Positions 45,700 through 57,394 of a DNA stretch of 64,000 nucleotides are shown here, piece by piece. Source of the DNA: Ricinus communis (lineage: Eukaryota; Streptophyta; Magnoliopsida; Malpighiales; Euphorbiaceae). The stretch covers positions 8,068,446-8,132,445 of the forward strand of contig NC_063261.1 of the NCBI RefSeq assembly GCF_019578655.1. Reading direction: 5' to 3'. Numbering within the stretch: position 1 is the stretch's first letter; each line of letters opens with the position of its first letter. A program made the position numbers and the translations under genes. Under the pieces are notes generated by a model that made no database searches, was not told the DNA's origin, and saw only the letters and a program-made list of their open reading frames with translations.

Positions 45700-46917
45700 C
45701 TCCCAAAAGTGCTTCTTTTTGATGTGATGAGTCTTCTTAGCTTGGACTCATGGTGAAAAGCAAACGTTGGGGATTGGCGACCATCCATCCTTCTTCCAAG
45801 CAAATGGCTTCAAATATCCGCTTAGAGGGATAATCGTCAACTTCCTCTTCCCATACCAAGCAAGTCGCCAAGATGATGGGCAAAACTCGCTCCTCATATA
45901 TTTGCACGTAGTCATGATGCTCTAGGGGCTCTTCTAATTTGAAAGCTAGAGTTTCAATAATTGGAAGGATCGACGGTTGGGAAATTTCTTCAGGAGTGTT
46001 GATGGTTTTCTTGATCCTTGGTCGGGTTCACTTGCTAGGAGAAACTCGAGCTCCTCCAAGACTTCTTCATTGGATAACTCGTGCTCATCTTCCATCATCG
46101 AAGGGACTTGTGGAAAATCTACCAACAATTCCTCTAACTGCAACTCAACATCATCAACTGTACATTCCAGTTTGGTAGTCTTTCGGAGGATTATGTTTGC
46201 CTCTTCCTTTCCGGTTCCATCTCCATGTTCAAGAAATCGTCCGCATGTGAAGCATTATCGTCAAACATAGTAGATAAACTAGAAAAATTCTCACCTGAAC
46301 GCAAAGTGATGGCGCTCAAATGCTTCTCGGATTCAGTAGCGTTTAATGGAGTTCCCCATTGTTCTACCGCTAGTAACTGAAAAATCAAGCCTACTTGATG
46401 CTCTATGTTCTTAATTGAGGCTTGTTAACCTTTAAGTACCCTCTCTGTTTGTTGGAATCTTTCCTCAATACTTGTTATGAACCTCATCATCAGCTCCTCT
46501 GACACTAACTCTTCATCTTGAGTTGAAGGTGCAAGATTAGGGTCACGATGTAGTTACGAATTCCTAGTGGTTCTTGGCCATCTAAGCTCCATCCAAAGGG
46601 TGAATGAGTGCTCCACTCTTGATTGTAGGTGCTTCCATACGAGTCATTTGGCCAACTTCCTGTATAATTCACCTGTTCATAGTTATAAGAACAATGAGCA
46701 ACATCACTATACAATGGACAATCATTACACACATGTAAACCAGAACAAAATTCACAAAAGACTTGAGATGAAAGGATAGGAGAAGAGAGTTGATCGGTAG
46801 CCCTGCAAAACGATTCCACTCGAGCATCTAAAGATGCACGAGCATCCAATTTTTAGCACTCTCTTGGTTCCTGATCCCATTTTCCAATGTGTCATACAAA
46901 GAGTTTGAATTTAGCAT
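45700..46917 (-). pseudogene. Mini-gag of element C, frameshifted
   Basis: The ATG is at 46917. One base is missing relative to B near 46848, which breaks the frame after the first 20-odd codons. Frame 46849-46505 carries the zinc knuckle (CEFCSGLHVCNDC). Later pieces (46388-46191 with ITLRSGENF; 46143-45946 with LQLEELLVDFPQVPS and EELEFLLASEP) complete the homology. C keeps the segment that N lost and the Gln codon that is a stop in B, so it helps reconstruct the history. It is not functional as it stands. Antisense frames at 45939-46270 and 46567-46779 are shadows. Confidence 0.7.
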
Positions 46918-47085
46918 TGAACCTCCTTATCATTCACTATCTGAATCATAAACTTAAACTAAATAAATATGTACAAATAAAATAAAATAATTAAACAAAT
47001 AAAAATAAAAATCATAAAATAATAAGAAAGAAAAAAAAATGGCTAAATTAACAAATAGCAAATTTCACTCTAGTTTTCAAACATT

Positions 47086-47102
47086 CCCCGGCAACGGCGC
47101 CA
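47086..47102 (-). other. Primer-binding site, perfect tRNA-Asp match (element C)
   Basis: CCCCGGCAACGGCGCCA on the + strand, identical to that of B. Confidence 0.93.
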
Positions 47103-47108
47103 AAAACT

Positions 47109-48559
47109 TGATGGGCTCTTTATGCAACCTACACCTAAGGCAGTGAACATACCGATGCAGTCTAGCACTAATGGTGAGTATCAAGGTCATATTTCTCGGG
47201 AAAGTGAAAGCCCAGAGTTACTCCTTTGTTCTTTGTTATATTAACCTAAAATGGATAATGAATAAATTCTAAACTAACTATTAACTACAAGCTAAGTTTT
47301 GAGGGAGATGCAGGAGTAATTGATAAATGAAATAATCAAGACAAGAAGACAAACCCAAAGGGAATCTAAACTAGTTAGCAATCGAACAAAAGATAAAGGA
47401 TCGGTGAGTCTAATTATGCTACCCGTGGATGAATTCTTAACCGAATTCGGTTTCTCTCTCGAGATAACCGAATTCCTAAACCTAATAACCTGAAGTTGGA
47501 ATCTCTTCCTAACAATTGATTCTTAAATTAGCATTAAGCTTTAATCCGCCTCTATTAAGCTTTGTTAATTCTTAATCCGGCTAGTTAATTATCCTTATCT
47601 CTAAGCGATTATTAACCAGTTCTTGTTATTCAAAATTCCAATTGCCAAACGGATTTCTCAATCTCATAAAGCAATCTAAACATCACAATTCACAACGTCT
47701 CATGAATAATGCATAATCTTATTAATACTGAAAACAAGATGAATATAAAACCAACTCAAACAATCCAACAATATAATATCAAGCCAACATAGTAAAGAAA
47801 TCCCAATGGATTAAATCAGTCTAGCTAAACATGTTCATGTTTAAAACAATCTAGGACATCAATTACAATGAAAGAATAATGAAAATAAAACATGTACACC
47901 CTTTTCTCTCGAATTGGATGAACAGCTCCAAATCTGGATCTACACTTTGATTAATCTCCCAAACTGCCTCTTGAATTGCTTTCACTACGGTTTTGCACTC
48001 GGAACCTTGCGATTCCGAGATTCTTACTCCCCGCAACTCTCTCGCACTCAATACTGTGCAGAAACCGAACCAGCTGCCAGGGCTTTATGTCACTTCTTCC
48101 CCCTCTCCCTTTTCTAAGAAAAATTCATTTTTCTTATATATTTAACTCAGCAAGGCCGTGTTCAAGGCCGTGCCGAAACTGTGGATCTCACCAAGTAGGG
48201 TTTCACCACGGCCGTGTTTCTCCCCGTGTTGGCCACCACGGGCCGTGCTGAAGGCTGTGGTGGCTACGGAAACCGTGCCCAAAGTGCAAATTTCAAGAAT
48301 CAAAGCCAATGGTTGAGCATGGCCAGAGTCCAGGCCGTGCTCAATGTATGCATTGCTGGCTCTTGTCCGATCTTGATGAATTCTCGTCCATTTCCGCACG
48401 TATTGATCTATAATTGCTTAAACACCGATGATGGTCCTATAAATGTTCCTGTAATGCAAAAGAACACAAAACACGGGTGATCTGGGAATAAAAGCACAAT
48501 AATTGCTAAGAACATACGCAATAATATGCAAGCAAATATGTGTAAAACTATGCTCATCA
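47109..48559 (-). repeat. 5' LTR of element C
   Basis: It is 1451 bases, TGATGGGCTC to CTCATCA, followed by TAGAG. CACGG-type words are at 48150-48350. Several single-base differences from the left copy are visible in the first 200 bases. Confidence 0.9.
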
Positions 48560-48599
48560 TAGAGACTATTAAAGAGTTCTCTATTATAATACTAGCTAA

Positions 48600-49010
48600 A
48601 ATCCAGAGCTAACACAAAGATTACCAATGAAAAGCCCTCTCGGGGCTTGCTAATTGGAGTACTCAGGCTCTTTCTTCTCGAAGATCGAGTCCTCAACGAT
48701 CAGCTTCTTGTCAAGTAGAGATTGGATGTCCTTCTTCAGGCGAATGCAGTCATCAGTTGCATGACCAAAGCTGTAATAATACATGCAGCACTCCGAGGTC
48801 TCATAGTCAATGCTGGTGGTACTCTCCCTGCTAGGATGGACCTAGTGGGTAGCAGTCCCCTTCCTCGGAGGTCGTAAAGGATGTTGGTGTATGACACTAG
48901 TGGCCATGCATACTTCTTCTTCTTCTTACTCATAGTACTGGTCTTGGACCTAGGTTTCGAGGTCTCCACTATTGGGTTTTCCGCCTCTTCCTCTTTGCTT
49001 TTTCCTTAAA
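48600..49010 (-). pseudogene. Tat-type gag C-terminal (zinc-knuckle-like) remnant
   Basis: The minus strand reads CMYYYSFGHATDDCIRLKKD followed by IQSLLDKKLIVEDS. This matches the Cys..His..Cys region and downstream helix at the end of Tat/Ogre gag proteins. Upstream, YTNILYDLRGRGLLP fits the linker before that knuckle. It shifts frame and has no start. It lies between the Tat primer site (50.2 kb) and element C, as expected for a minus-strand element. Confidence 0.6.
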
Positions 49011-50188
49011 GGCTCTAGCCGCGGCTGCTGTAGCTTCCTTATGCTCTTTCTCCAAAGTGCTAGTGACCTCGCCGAGCTTGTTCGATATGTGCCTAATGGT
49101 TGAAATAGGGCCTTAACTTATGACTCAAGGATGCTGACCCTATCCTTGAGGCTTGTGAACTCCATCCATGTCTCAAAATCCATAGGTATCTATTGGCATC
49201 AAGAAGGTAAAATGTTGTAAGCAAATGGGTTATATGTATGTATGTCATGCATGTGAATGCAAATGCATGTATGCATGTTCGTGTGATTCATGTCAAGTTG
49301 AAAACAAGAAAGGTTGGGAGCATTTATAATAATCACAAATTAGCATGTGAATATAGTAAATATTATTCAAGCTTGCACATAGCACTCGCTTTCCTTCACT
49401 GTCCATGGCTCAGTCTCATCTCCCCGAAGTTTTTAGGTTCCAAGGTGATAGCCAAAGGGGGGCTTTCACGTCCGCTCTCTTTCTTCTAACGCATGATCAC
49501 GACTTCTTTAGAAAATAATTGATTTGCTTCCTTAATATTCAACAAGGAGCTGGATACATTCTAGGTCGAGCATCGAGAAAAGGGTCAATTACCTTAGAAG
49601 AATTTCATATTCGTGCATCGGAAGACTCAGAATGTTGATTGAAAATCTAGGGATTAACTGTATGCTCACTTGCCTTTTGATAAGTCTCCTCAAGTTTACC
49701 CATTAAAGGTGTCGATTTAGGGTCGTACCAAAACTAGAGATTCTTAATTGAGTGCGTGGACATTTGGCTAATCTGAAGATCTTCCATCAATATTTCGGTC
49801 AACATGCAAGCATATGATGTGGCAAATCCTACAGGAATGAGATATTCATTATATGAGCTTTGGCTAGGATAATAAGGTTGTGTTTCCTTTGGCGAGGAGT
49901 ACCCTTTTTATACTTCAGAAAAACTTATCTCTTTTTTCACTTTAGTAGGGAATTTTGTTAGCGCTACTCAACACAATAAGTTTATGACCTCCTTAGTACG
50001 AGCCAAGGGTGGTGATCATCAGTAGTACAAGTTGTCTACTATTCGAGTGGAACACGGATATCCTCTACACCGAAGCCATTAGGAATATAGAGCCTTCTTT
50101 ATTTTTAATGCAAATGCAATACAGTGCTAAGTTAATAATGTTAGGAAAGGAAAAAATTCATCCACTCCTCGGAGTGAACTTCTTAAGT
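49011..50188 (-). other. Tat 5' leader region, non-coding
   Basis: I see no credible gene. The stretch TATGTATGTATGTCATGCATG at 49230-49250 is a short repeat, also seen near 42295 and 8461. The rest is consistent with the long leader of Tat elements. Confidence 0.45.
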
Positions 50189-50205
50189 CCCTAGTGGAGT
50201 CGCCA
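50189..50205 (-). other. Primer-binding site, tRNA-Arg type (Tat element)
   Basis: CCCTAGTGGAGTCGCCA on the + strand matches the 3' end of plant tRNA-Arg(ACG), CCCCAGTGGAGTCGCCA, with one change. tRNA-Arg priming is typical of Ogre/Tat elements. It fixes the element's orientation as minus, with its 5' LTR to the right. Confidence 0.8.
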
Positions 50206-50206
50206 T

Positions 50207-52600
50207 TGATAGTGATCGGGATCACTGCTCATCTAGTGTCCACTCTCTGTATTATACCCGTTTTGAAATGATCTGTTCGGTTGGGGCCGTAATGGATTAT
50301 GAAAGGCATTAAGACCAATCGGAGAAGGAGTTGCCACCTGATGAGATCGGGATAGATTTAAGAGTGAGGATGACGATTTTGTACCCCTTTCGAAGAGCTT
50401 AAGTTTCTCCCTCCCTAAAATCAGAGATTCTAGGTTCGAAAAGTTAGGTACGGATAAGGAAGATTTACGAAAGCACCCTTATCTGCTTAGGCAGTAAAGC
50501 CTAGCCTCCACTAAAGCAAACGAGCCTTTACCTATCCTAATAATGTTGTCTTAGCCTATTCTCTATACTATATTATTTTGCACATCAACCTTTTTTTATC
50601 TATTTTTAGCAAGTGAGATGAGAAGCCAAAAGGCTAGCCTAAGGAAGAGGTACCTTGGTACCTAAATTAGTGCTAGATGGGGACCATATTGGTGCCCTTA
50701 CTAGTCCTAATCGGAAGGCACTTTAGTGCCTTTGATATTATTTTAGCATCCATAGGTGTTCACATTATTTTCACTTTTTATTAATCCTAATCTAGGTGCT
50801 GAATTCATTTTAGCATCTAGCATTTTGAAGTGAATACATGTGAAATGTAGGGGCTTAATTTGGTAAGCATTCAATTTTATTATCTTTGCATGTGGGGTGA
50901 TCAAAATAAATTCTATTTCCAATTTTATCCATTATTTATATGTGAGGTGATATCCTAAGAGATAATCAAACATACATAGAAGGAGGGAGGAGAATAGACC
51001 TAGAAAGAGATTAAGGAAAGCGAGGAGCCTACGTATCCAAATGGCCTTAATACAGTTTATCACATGGCAATAAAACAAGAATAAAAATTGATCCTCCTTA
51101 GGGTGGAGGGGGTGGATCTCTAGAAATTATCTACTCGGCATTTTTCAGGTTAGTAGCTTAAAATAAAATAACAGACAATGAGAGCACATGAAAAATTAGA
51201 CATGTAAAGGGGACCAAATTAAAAAGAAGGATAGAATCAAAATAAGGAATTAAACAATTCTAGAAGAAAATAAAATAAAATATTCTTTTTTTATCACAGA
51301 GGCTAACCTCGCACGGGCATAGGGTCACCTCGCGCGAGGTCAACTCCAAAAACCTAATTACAGGCTACATAGTGTTATTTTGCTCGAAAGTTCACCGTTT
51401 GGATTCATGTGGCATTTGGACACGCACAAGTAGAGAGTGACTCGCACAAGCTTAGGGTTCCATAGAGTGGAACATACCAAACATGGCTTTTAGAGCTAAA
51501 TGGCGTCGATTTGAGACCTCGGGCTCCCTAACCTCGCGAGCGTAGAGGCTAACCTCATGCAAGCTTAATGGTTTAGGTCCCTATGGAACCAATGACATTG
51601 TTTCCATTAAAATATGGACTATTCCCTTTAAAATGCGAGTAGTCTATAGGAAATAATTGACCTCGTGTGAGTATAGGATCCACTTGCATGAGTTCAATCG
51701 ACTTAGGGGATGTTCAAAACAGGGAATGACAAATCAAAAATAATAAATAATAAACAACAAAGAAACTCAAAAAAAGTAGAAAAATAAAGTTGCAGTAAAT
51801 AAAATAAAAATAAAGAAAAGAATGATCAATTGAAAAAAAAAATCAAATTATAGCGAATGTAATGAATGTGAAAGAAATGCGAAAAACGGAATTAAGAATA
51901 AGTTTCGCCCCTCAAACGACTACCTTTGCAAATTGCCCTTAAGAACAAGTTAAAGATTTTTACAAAGAAGACAAATAGAAAATGTAATTTTTTTTAAAAC
52001 CTAGATTGATTGCCCTTAAAAGCTCTCTCTTGTGTTTTTCAAAAAGTCACATTTTTGTTAACTCTCACAATAATCAATTTTTCCTTCTCACCCACCAACC
52101 AACTTACCAACCTTTGACTGAATGGAGGAGTTGATTTCTTATAGGGGTTGGACAAGTGTCCTTGCGACATTAAAGGGAAAAATTCCGCCCAAAATTCCAC
52201 CCAATGAATGGTTAACATGTCACCTCTAGGCTATCCTCTTTCCAAATTCAGTTTGCGCAAGCTTAGCCCAGACACGTGCGCGCTCAAGATGAACAGGCGT
52301 GAGGATAGGTGTCGGGGCCATTCCCCCAAGTCAACGCCTCTCCTCTTGCAAGGGCTTGGTGGAGTTACACGAGCTCAGCCTGGAGACATGCAAGCTCACT
52401 TGGGACACATGTGAGGTCATGGACCACATAGTGTCTAGGTTTGCTTATGCAAGCTCAGGTTGAATATGTGCTAGGTAACCTTAGACTCACACGAGGTCAA
52501 GCTTGAGACCAATGGTTTTTTGCATTTTCTTTTATGTCTCTTCTTTTCCTCCCCAAGGCAATCTCCCTAGTGTTTTGGGGTCACGGTTCCCTTTCATCTT
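50207..52600 (-). repeat. 5' LTR of the Tat-type element (right edge uncertain)
   Basis: It begins TGATAGTGATCGGG one base from the primer site. It includes GTTGCCACCTGATGAG near 50325 and CGCGCGAGGTC near 51333. It is non-coding throughout. The far end could not be fixed, because no partner LTR or duplication was found. The ORF at 52208-52414 is not convincing. Confidence 0.55.
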
Positions 52601-53325
52601 TCAATTTATAACCAATTAAACCTTCTCATCATCGAGCTTTATGTAATTCTAGTTTTTGAATTTTCGATGATAACATCTACTAAGACTTACACAACCAAAA
52701 AGAATTAGAACATGCAATTTACTTTCTAGGATTGAGATCTATAGAGATAGATGCTTTAAACTGCATGAATATTCTAAACTTCGTATACATAGACATAAAT
52801 GTTAAAGGAGTTTAACATGGAAGAATAAAAGAAAATATTCTTGGCGATGTCTCATGACATATCTCTTTCCAAAGATATGTGCCATAAACACTTATTGAGA
52901 AAGAGGTTATTGATAAAATGATTTATGCAAAAGCATAATATTCTATTATGTACATATCTCATGTCATGTACTAAACTTTATGGTTATTCTAGATGTTGAT
53001 TATGAATCATATAGAATAAACTCACAAGATAAATTCATTTCATTTTTAAAAGGAAAGCATGACTTTTGGAAAAAGTTCCAAAATGGTCATTCTCACAACT
53101 TGAGCTCAATACATCTCATTATATTTAAGCCAATGTATAAAAGATATTTGGATCTTTAATTTTCTTTTTCAAGAATAAGGTGTGATTCTTAAGTATTGTT
53201 GATCTAAAGTGTTAGATAAACAATAGAGCCATTTTTAAAGAACCAAGGTCTCATCTGCGGTCTAAAATATTACATTACAGCATTACCAATAAATGACTTA
53301 TTAGTAAAATATAGAGATAAAATAA
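52601..53325. other. Unresolved AT-rich sequence
   Basis: No gene or clear repeat is recognised. It may belong to the copia-type element whose RNase H end follows, but I could not read a frame here. Confidence 0.4.
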
Positions 53326-53452
53326 ATATTTGTTGAGGATAACAAAGGTGATCTTCTAACAAAGCCATTTGACCTAGCAAGAGCATGATCATCATAAGAA
53401 AAAGCTCGGTATTGGATACCATGATGATTAGCTTTAATTGTGCTTTGTGCAA
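53326..53452 (+). pseudogene. Ty1/copia RNase H C-terminus
   Basis: The + strand reads GDLLTKPFDLARA, then, after a one-base shift, EHDHHKKKLGIGYHDD and a stop at 53448. This corresponds to the classic copia end (ADPLTKPL....H...MGI.Y). About 15 bases on lies GCAAGTAGGAGATAG, a copia polypurine tract (canonical AAGTGGGAGATTG). Confidence 0.6.
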
Positions 53453-53465
53453 GTAGGAGATAGTT

Positions 53466-54180
53466 AGAGTATGCCCTAGAGATAGGGAGTTGTCAAATGA
53501 TCTGTGCTAATTTATACAACATATTGATGGCATACAATTATACTAAAGATATTGTTCGACTCTTAATGGTACGAGTAGTCATGGTATTATCAAAGAATAA
53601 CCTAAATCGTAAGAGAAATTATAAAGCAAGTTTATAATGATGAGGTTCTCCTTACATAGGTTCCTAAACATTATTCATAGTCGATGTTGGATCAAGAATT
53701 AGATATTGATCATTGGATATTGATTAAACACTTGAGATTACCATAATGTGTTATCACTTACTTATGAAGTAGGCAATCTGTCTTAAAAGGCTGAGGAATA
53801 TGGATTTCAAGATAAGCATATGGGTGCTTGTTATAAGAAAAAGTTCATTGAACATGACCCCGTTGAGTCGTTCGTATGAAATTTATCCTAAATGTCTATG
53901 GACAATAATCTTGTGACAATCATGTAAGATGTGATTCTTAGACTTGAGATAATAGTATACTATTCTTATATGAGGATATACTTTGATACTATATTATATT
54001 CTCCTATCCATGGAGTGTTCAAGGGATAGTCATTGGGTGTAGTAAGAGTCATATGAAGATAATAAGTTATCAATAAAGAATTTATTGCCTAAGGTAATAT
54101 GTAATAAGACCTCATCCTGATCATTCTTGATACGCTTTAACATGAAAATCCTTGGCCAAGGTTGTATGAATGAAAATTAT
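53466..54180 (+). repeat. Probable 3' LTR of the copia-type element
   Basis: It starts at about GTTAGAGTATGCCCTAGAG directly after the polypurine tract, a start familiar from copia LTRs. It has no ORF. The right edge is not defined; Tat protease sequence begins by about 54260. Confidence 0.45.
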
Positions 54181-54199
54181 GAAAAGTGTTTCATAAATC

Positions 54200-55717
54200 T
54201 TATTCAAAATATTATATGCAATTATCAAGAACAAATATGATTGGTTCAATTATAGAGTTGACACTTGCAACCACCGGGATGGTAAATGACAAGACCACCA
54301 GGATGATCACTTTCTCATATGAAGATTTACCACTAGAGGGAAATGACCATAATAAGGCTCTTTATATTGCAGCTGAAGTGAAATGGAAAAGCACTCATAT
54401 GAGATTATAGATGATGGGTCAGTCATCAATGTTTGTCCTTCTCTCATACTTCCTAAACTTAAAATGACTATGAAAGATCTAAAGTTATCCACATGGTCAT
54501 AAGAGCCTATGATGAAACCAAGAGAGACGTAGAAAAGACATTCACAGCTTTGGTGAATACAAACCCTATAGAATCATGGGTTGAGTTCGTAGAAAAGACA
54601 TTCACAGCTTTGGTGAATATAAACCCTATAGAATCATGGGTTGAGTTCACCATCCTGGATATCCTAGTAACCTTTGCACTATTAGTGGGAAGGCCTTAGT
54701 TTCATGCCTTAGAAGGATTGGCATCCATTGTGCATAAAAGGTCAAGTTTCCTGACAAGGAAGAGATAGTCATTGTCAATGTTGAAGATGGCAAAATTGTA
54801 TCAGCTATCCAAGAGGCTGCTAAGGAACTTGATGCTCTGATTGGGTTTCAAGATGTCATCCTCTATGAGGATTATATGAATCATAAGGTGGTTAGCATAT
54901 TAAAGAAAACGGACTTCATGCCTAGAATGGACTAGAAAAGAATCAACAAGGAGTTATAGAGATGCCAAACTTCAAGGGACAGAAGACTCGACATAGCCTG
55001 GGGTATAAAGAGGATAAAGATGAGGGCAAACTAAAGAATAAGACTCTAAAATATATTTTTGTTAAGGAGTACAAACCCTATTGTTATGAGCCCAAGCCTA
55101 TTACTATTGTTGGGACCGAGGTGCCAGGATTTGAGATCTGTAAGAGCTTGGTTGTCAACAAGATGGTTGAAGATAAACATCAAGGATGTCTGAGAAAAAG
55201 TCACTGCCAAGGCTGAGGAGCTAAAGCTGGAGGATTCATTAGCCTGCTTAAGGACTTGAGTGCGCAAGGTTTAGCTACATTGGTAGAAGAGAATATCATT
55301 GACAAATTTTATGAAGAAACTAATGTAATAACATCTGGTCTTTATGAGGACGATGACATTTTTTTTCTAAGATTGATGATATAAACTCTAATTTTGCTTA
55401 CTTGTGTGATGTTCTTTCTGATAGAAGTGTGAATTTTAATAATCATGACATATGCATATTTGATATTAATTTTATTCAAAATTGACTCATTTAATTTAGC
55501 CACGAATAAAAATTCTATGAACATTTCTATCGCTCATGATATAATTCTTGAAGAGAGGAGAGAATTTGAAAGAATATTAGAAATAAGAAAATCAATATTT
55601 GCCTGGTCATACAACGATATGCTAGGATTAGATAGAAAGAAAGCGGAGCACCACATCCTGACCTATCCGCACATCAAGCCTATCCAATAGAAGATGAGAA
55701 GGCTGAGATTGGAATGG
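54200..55717 (+). pseudogene. Tat-type protease and N-terminal RT, + strand
   Basis: The text includes ITFSYEDLPLEGNDHNKALY, an active-site-like DDGS (54413), MVIRAYDETKRDV, and VTFALLVGRP near 54680. Then come FPDKEEIVIVNVEDG and EYKPYCYEPKPITIVG, as in Tat protease-RT connectors. From 55445 there is a frame with SIFAWSYNDMLGLDRKKAEH, the start of Tat RT. It stops near 55717, where the sequence flips to minus-strand gag. It is broken by many stops and carries a 60-base tandem duplication. Confidence 0.7.
54529..54648 (+). repeat. Tandem duplication, 2 x 60 bases
   Basis: Units 54529-54588 and 54589-54648 differ at one base (AATAC/AATAT). Sixty bases equal 20 codons, so the reading frame is kept. 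The repeated segment encodes EKTFTALVNTNPIESWVEF in the Tat protease. Confidence 0.9.
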
Positions 55718-56460
55718 GCAAAAAGCTCCACATAAATCTTGTCGTTCATCTTTCGTAGATCTTTCTAAGCCATGATACTAGTTCACAACAGGTTCCTCTA
55801 AGAATAGTACAAACAGCTTAACAATTTGGATCTTACTCATTTGAGTAGCCCCTCTAATGGCAACATACTATTTCAAATGAACCTTCGGATCACCAGTCCT
55901 ATTGAACTTGTTCATCCAGGGCGTTCTGAACTTGGTAGGCAGCTAGTCTTCCCCAATCATGACTAACTCATCAAAGTCATAAGTCAGGGCTACTACAAAC
56001 TCATCTTATCAAGCATTGTACTCAAGCCACTTACTACCTCGTTAGTAGCAAGAACAATCTCTTTCCTAGCTTGGTCTAGTATAAACACATTAAAATTCTA
56101 AAAGTTTCAGGGTACTCCCCTTCTAACAGTGTTATTAGTTATGGCAGCAGTGGCAATTTCATTAATAATAGCAACCAGATCAACAACAACAGGGGGATTA
56201 GCCACTATAAGGGCAGTTGGATCAACCAGTGAGGCTTGGTTCGCAACCATTTCAGCAATAAGTTGTTAAAGCTCTTCCAGAATCACTCCCCTTAGGTCTT
56301 TGATAACAACGTTCTTAAAGATCTTGACATCTTGCTCGTTAGCCATTTCAGTCTTGGTTGTAGCTTTAGTCTCAATCACAGAAGGTTGACCCTTTGGTCT
56401 TTCATGATACTTTATTATGGACTGAATCTTCAGTGAGGTCGGTACCCTCTCCAGCCTACC
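55718..56460 (-). pseudogene. Gypsy gag N-terminal remnant, minus strand
   Basis: On the minus strand near 55950-55720: LPTKFRTPWMNKFNRTGDPK, VHLK, IQIVKLFVLFLEEPVVN, then YHGLERSTKDE. This is the start of a Ty3/gypsy capsid domain. Upstream (to 56460) there is broken text. It meets the + strand Tat RT end to end, which marks a rearranged junction. Confidence 0.6.
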
Positions 56461-56606
56461 ATTCTCTTATCTCTTTTAACCCAAAGGAGAATCTATATGG
56501 CTTCAAAATAAAGAGTTAGAGTGATGCATGGAATGCAACCAGATCACATGAGATATTGTCCGCTTTGGACCCTACTGGCCTCACAATTTTATCCCTTTGG
56601 CGGGCT

Positions 56607-56680
56607 CGAAAACTTCCCAGGAGGTCCCCCATCCTAGAATTTCTAGGAATAAAGCACATTTAACTTTGGAGTTCCTATAA
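56607..56680 (-). repeat. 5S-rRNA-like segment in the Cassandra 3' LTR
   Basis: Minus strand: AACTCCAAAGTTAAATGTGC, then AGGATGGGGGACCTCCTGGG and AAGTTTTCG. It corresponds to the 5S words AACTCCGAAGTTAAGCGTGC and AGGATGGGTGACC. The sequence between them, which holds the internal promoter elements in 5S, is the more changed part. Confidence 0.8.
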
Positions 56681-57077
56681 CTCCACAGCTAAACAACCAA
56701 AAGGCACCTCATATGATTAGTTCCAACTATTTACATATATATTATAAACCATTCCCCACCCCATTTCGATGTGCAATTCGATTCATTCATGTATCCTAGT
56801 ACCTTAGAGTGCTGCCATCCTAGAAGCCTGCCAGAGGGCGCTCCTTGTCCAGGCATCCTATCTTTTGCCCCGGCGTTTACTTCCCACCCTTATCGAACTG
56901 CTTCTCTAGGTCAAGCTATCACATGCCCACCAGCTTTCGCCCGGTTCGTCCTCGAAACACACATTTACTAGAGGGGTCCTGCTCTGATACCATTTATAAC
57001 AATCCGAAACCAGATCACATGAGATATTGTCTGCTTTGGCTCCCACTGGCCTCACGGTTTTGTCCCTTTGGCGGGTT

Positions 57078-57150
57078 CAAGAACTTCCTAGGAGGTCCTC
57101 CATCCTGGGATTGCTCTGAACCAAGCACGTTTAATTTTGGAGCTCCTACA
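57078..57150 (-). repeat. 5S-rRNA-like segment in the Cassandra 5' LTR
   Basis: Minus strand: AGCTCCAAAATTAAACGTGC, TTGGTTCAGAGCAATCC, AGGATGGAGGACCTCCTAGG, AAGTTCTTG. It is better preserved in the middle than the other copy (TTGG..AGAGCAAT, compared with TTGGGCGAGAGTAGT in 5S). Confidence 0.83.
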
Positions 57151-57394
57151 ACTCCACAGCCAAACAACCAAAATGCACCTCATGTGATTAGTTCCAACTC
57201 TTTACATATATGTTATCAACCATTCCCCACCCCATTTTGATGTGCAATTTGATTCATTCATGTACTTTCGTACCTCAGAGTGCTGCTATCCTAGAAGCCT
57301 ACCAGAAGTCGCTCCTTGTCCAGGCATCCTATCTTTTGTCCCGACGTTCACTTCCAGCCCTCGTCGGACTGCTTCTCTAGGTCAGGCTGTCACA

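Larger units (their letters stand above)
42412..48559 (-). mobile_element. Element C: non-autonomous Athila-like element related to B
   Basis: On the minus strand, LTRs 42412-43851 (3') and 47109-48559 (5') are flanked by perfect TAGAG duplications (42407-42411 and 48560-48564). It has the same plan as B: primer site, uORF, mini-gag (frameshifted), hairpin block, 3' tail, polypurine tract. It keeps about 110 bases near 45590-45700 that B lacks. The last 30 bases of U5 match the A type (TGCATAAA.AGCCTATCA), not the B type, although the body is B-like. The host sequence is the minus-strand Tat element. Confidence 0.92.
56522..57394 (-). mobile_element. Cassandra-type TRIM with 5S-rRNA-like LTRs
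   Basis: Two direct copies, 56522-56923 (3' LTR) and 56995-57394 (5' LTR), surround only 71 bases. That interior holds TGGTATCAGAGC on the minus strand (56981-56992), the initiator-Met tRNA primer site, and AAAGCTGGTGGGCA (56924-56937) as polypurine tract. Each LTR contains a stretch resembling the 3' half of 5S rRNA. These are the defining features of the published Cassandra TRIMs. There is no coding capacity; the small ORFs at 56771-57439 are shadows. Flanks TAGAG and GGTAT do not match, so one edge has been altered. Confidence 0.88.

Noticed and set aside
56600..57150. 5S rRNA genes
   Set aside because: Only part of 5S is present, with many changes, and it lies within paired LTRs with primer site and polypurine tract. 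It is Cassandra sequence, not a 5S gene.
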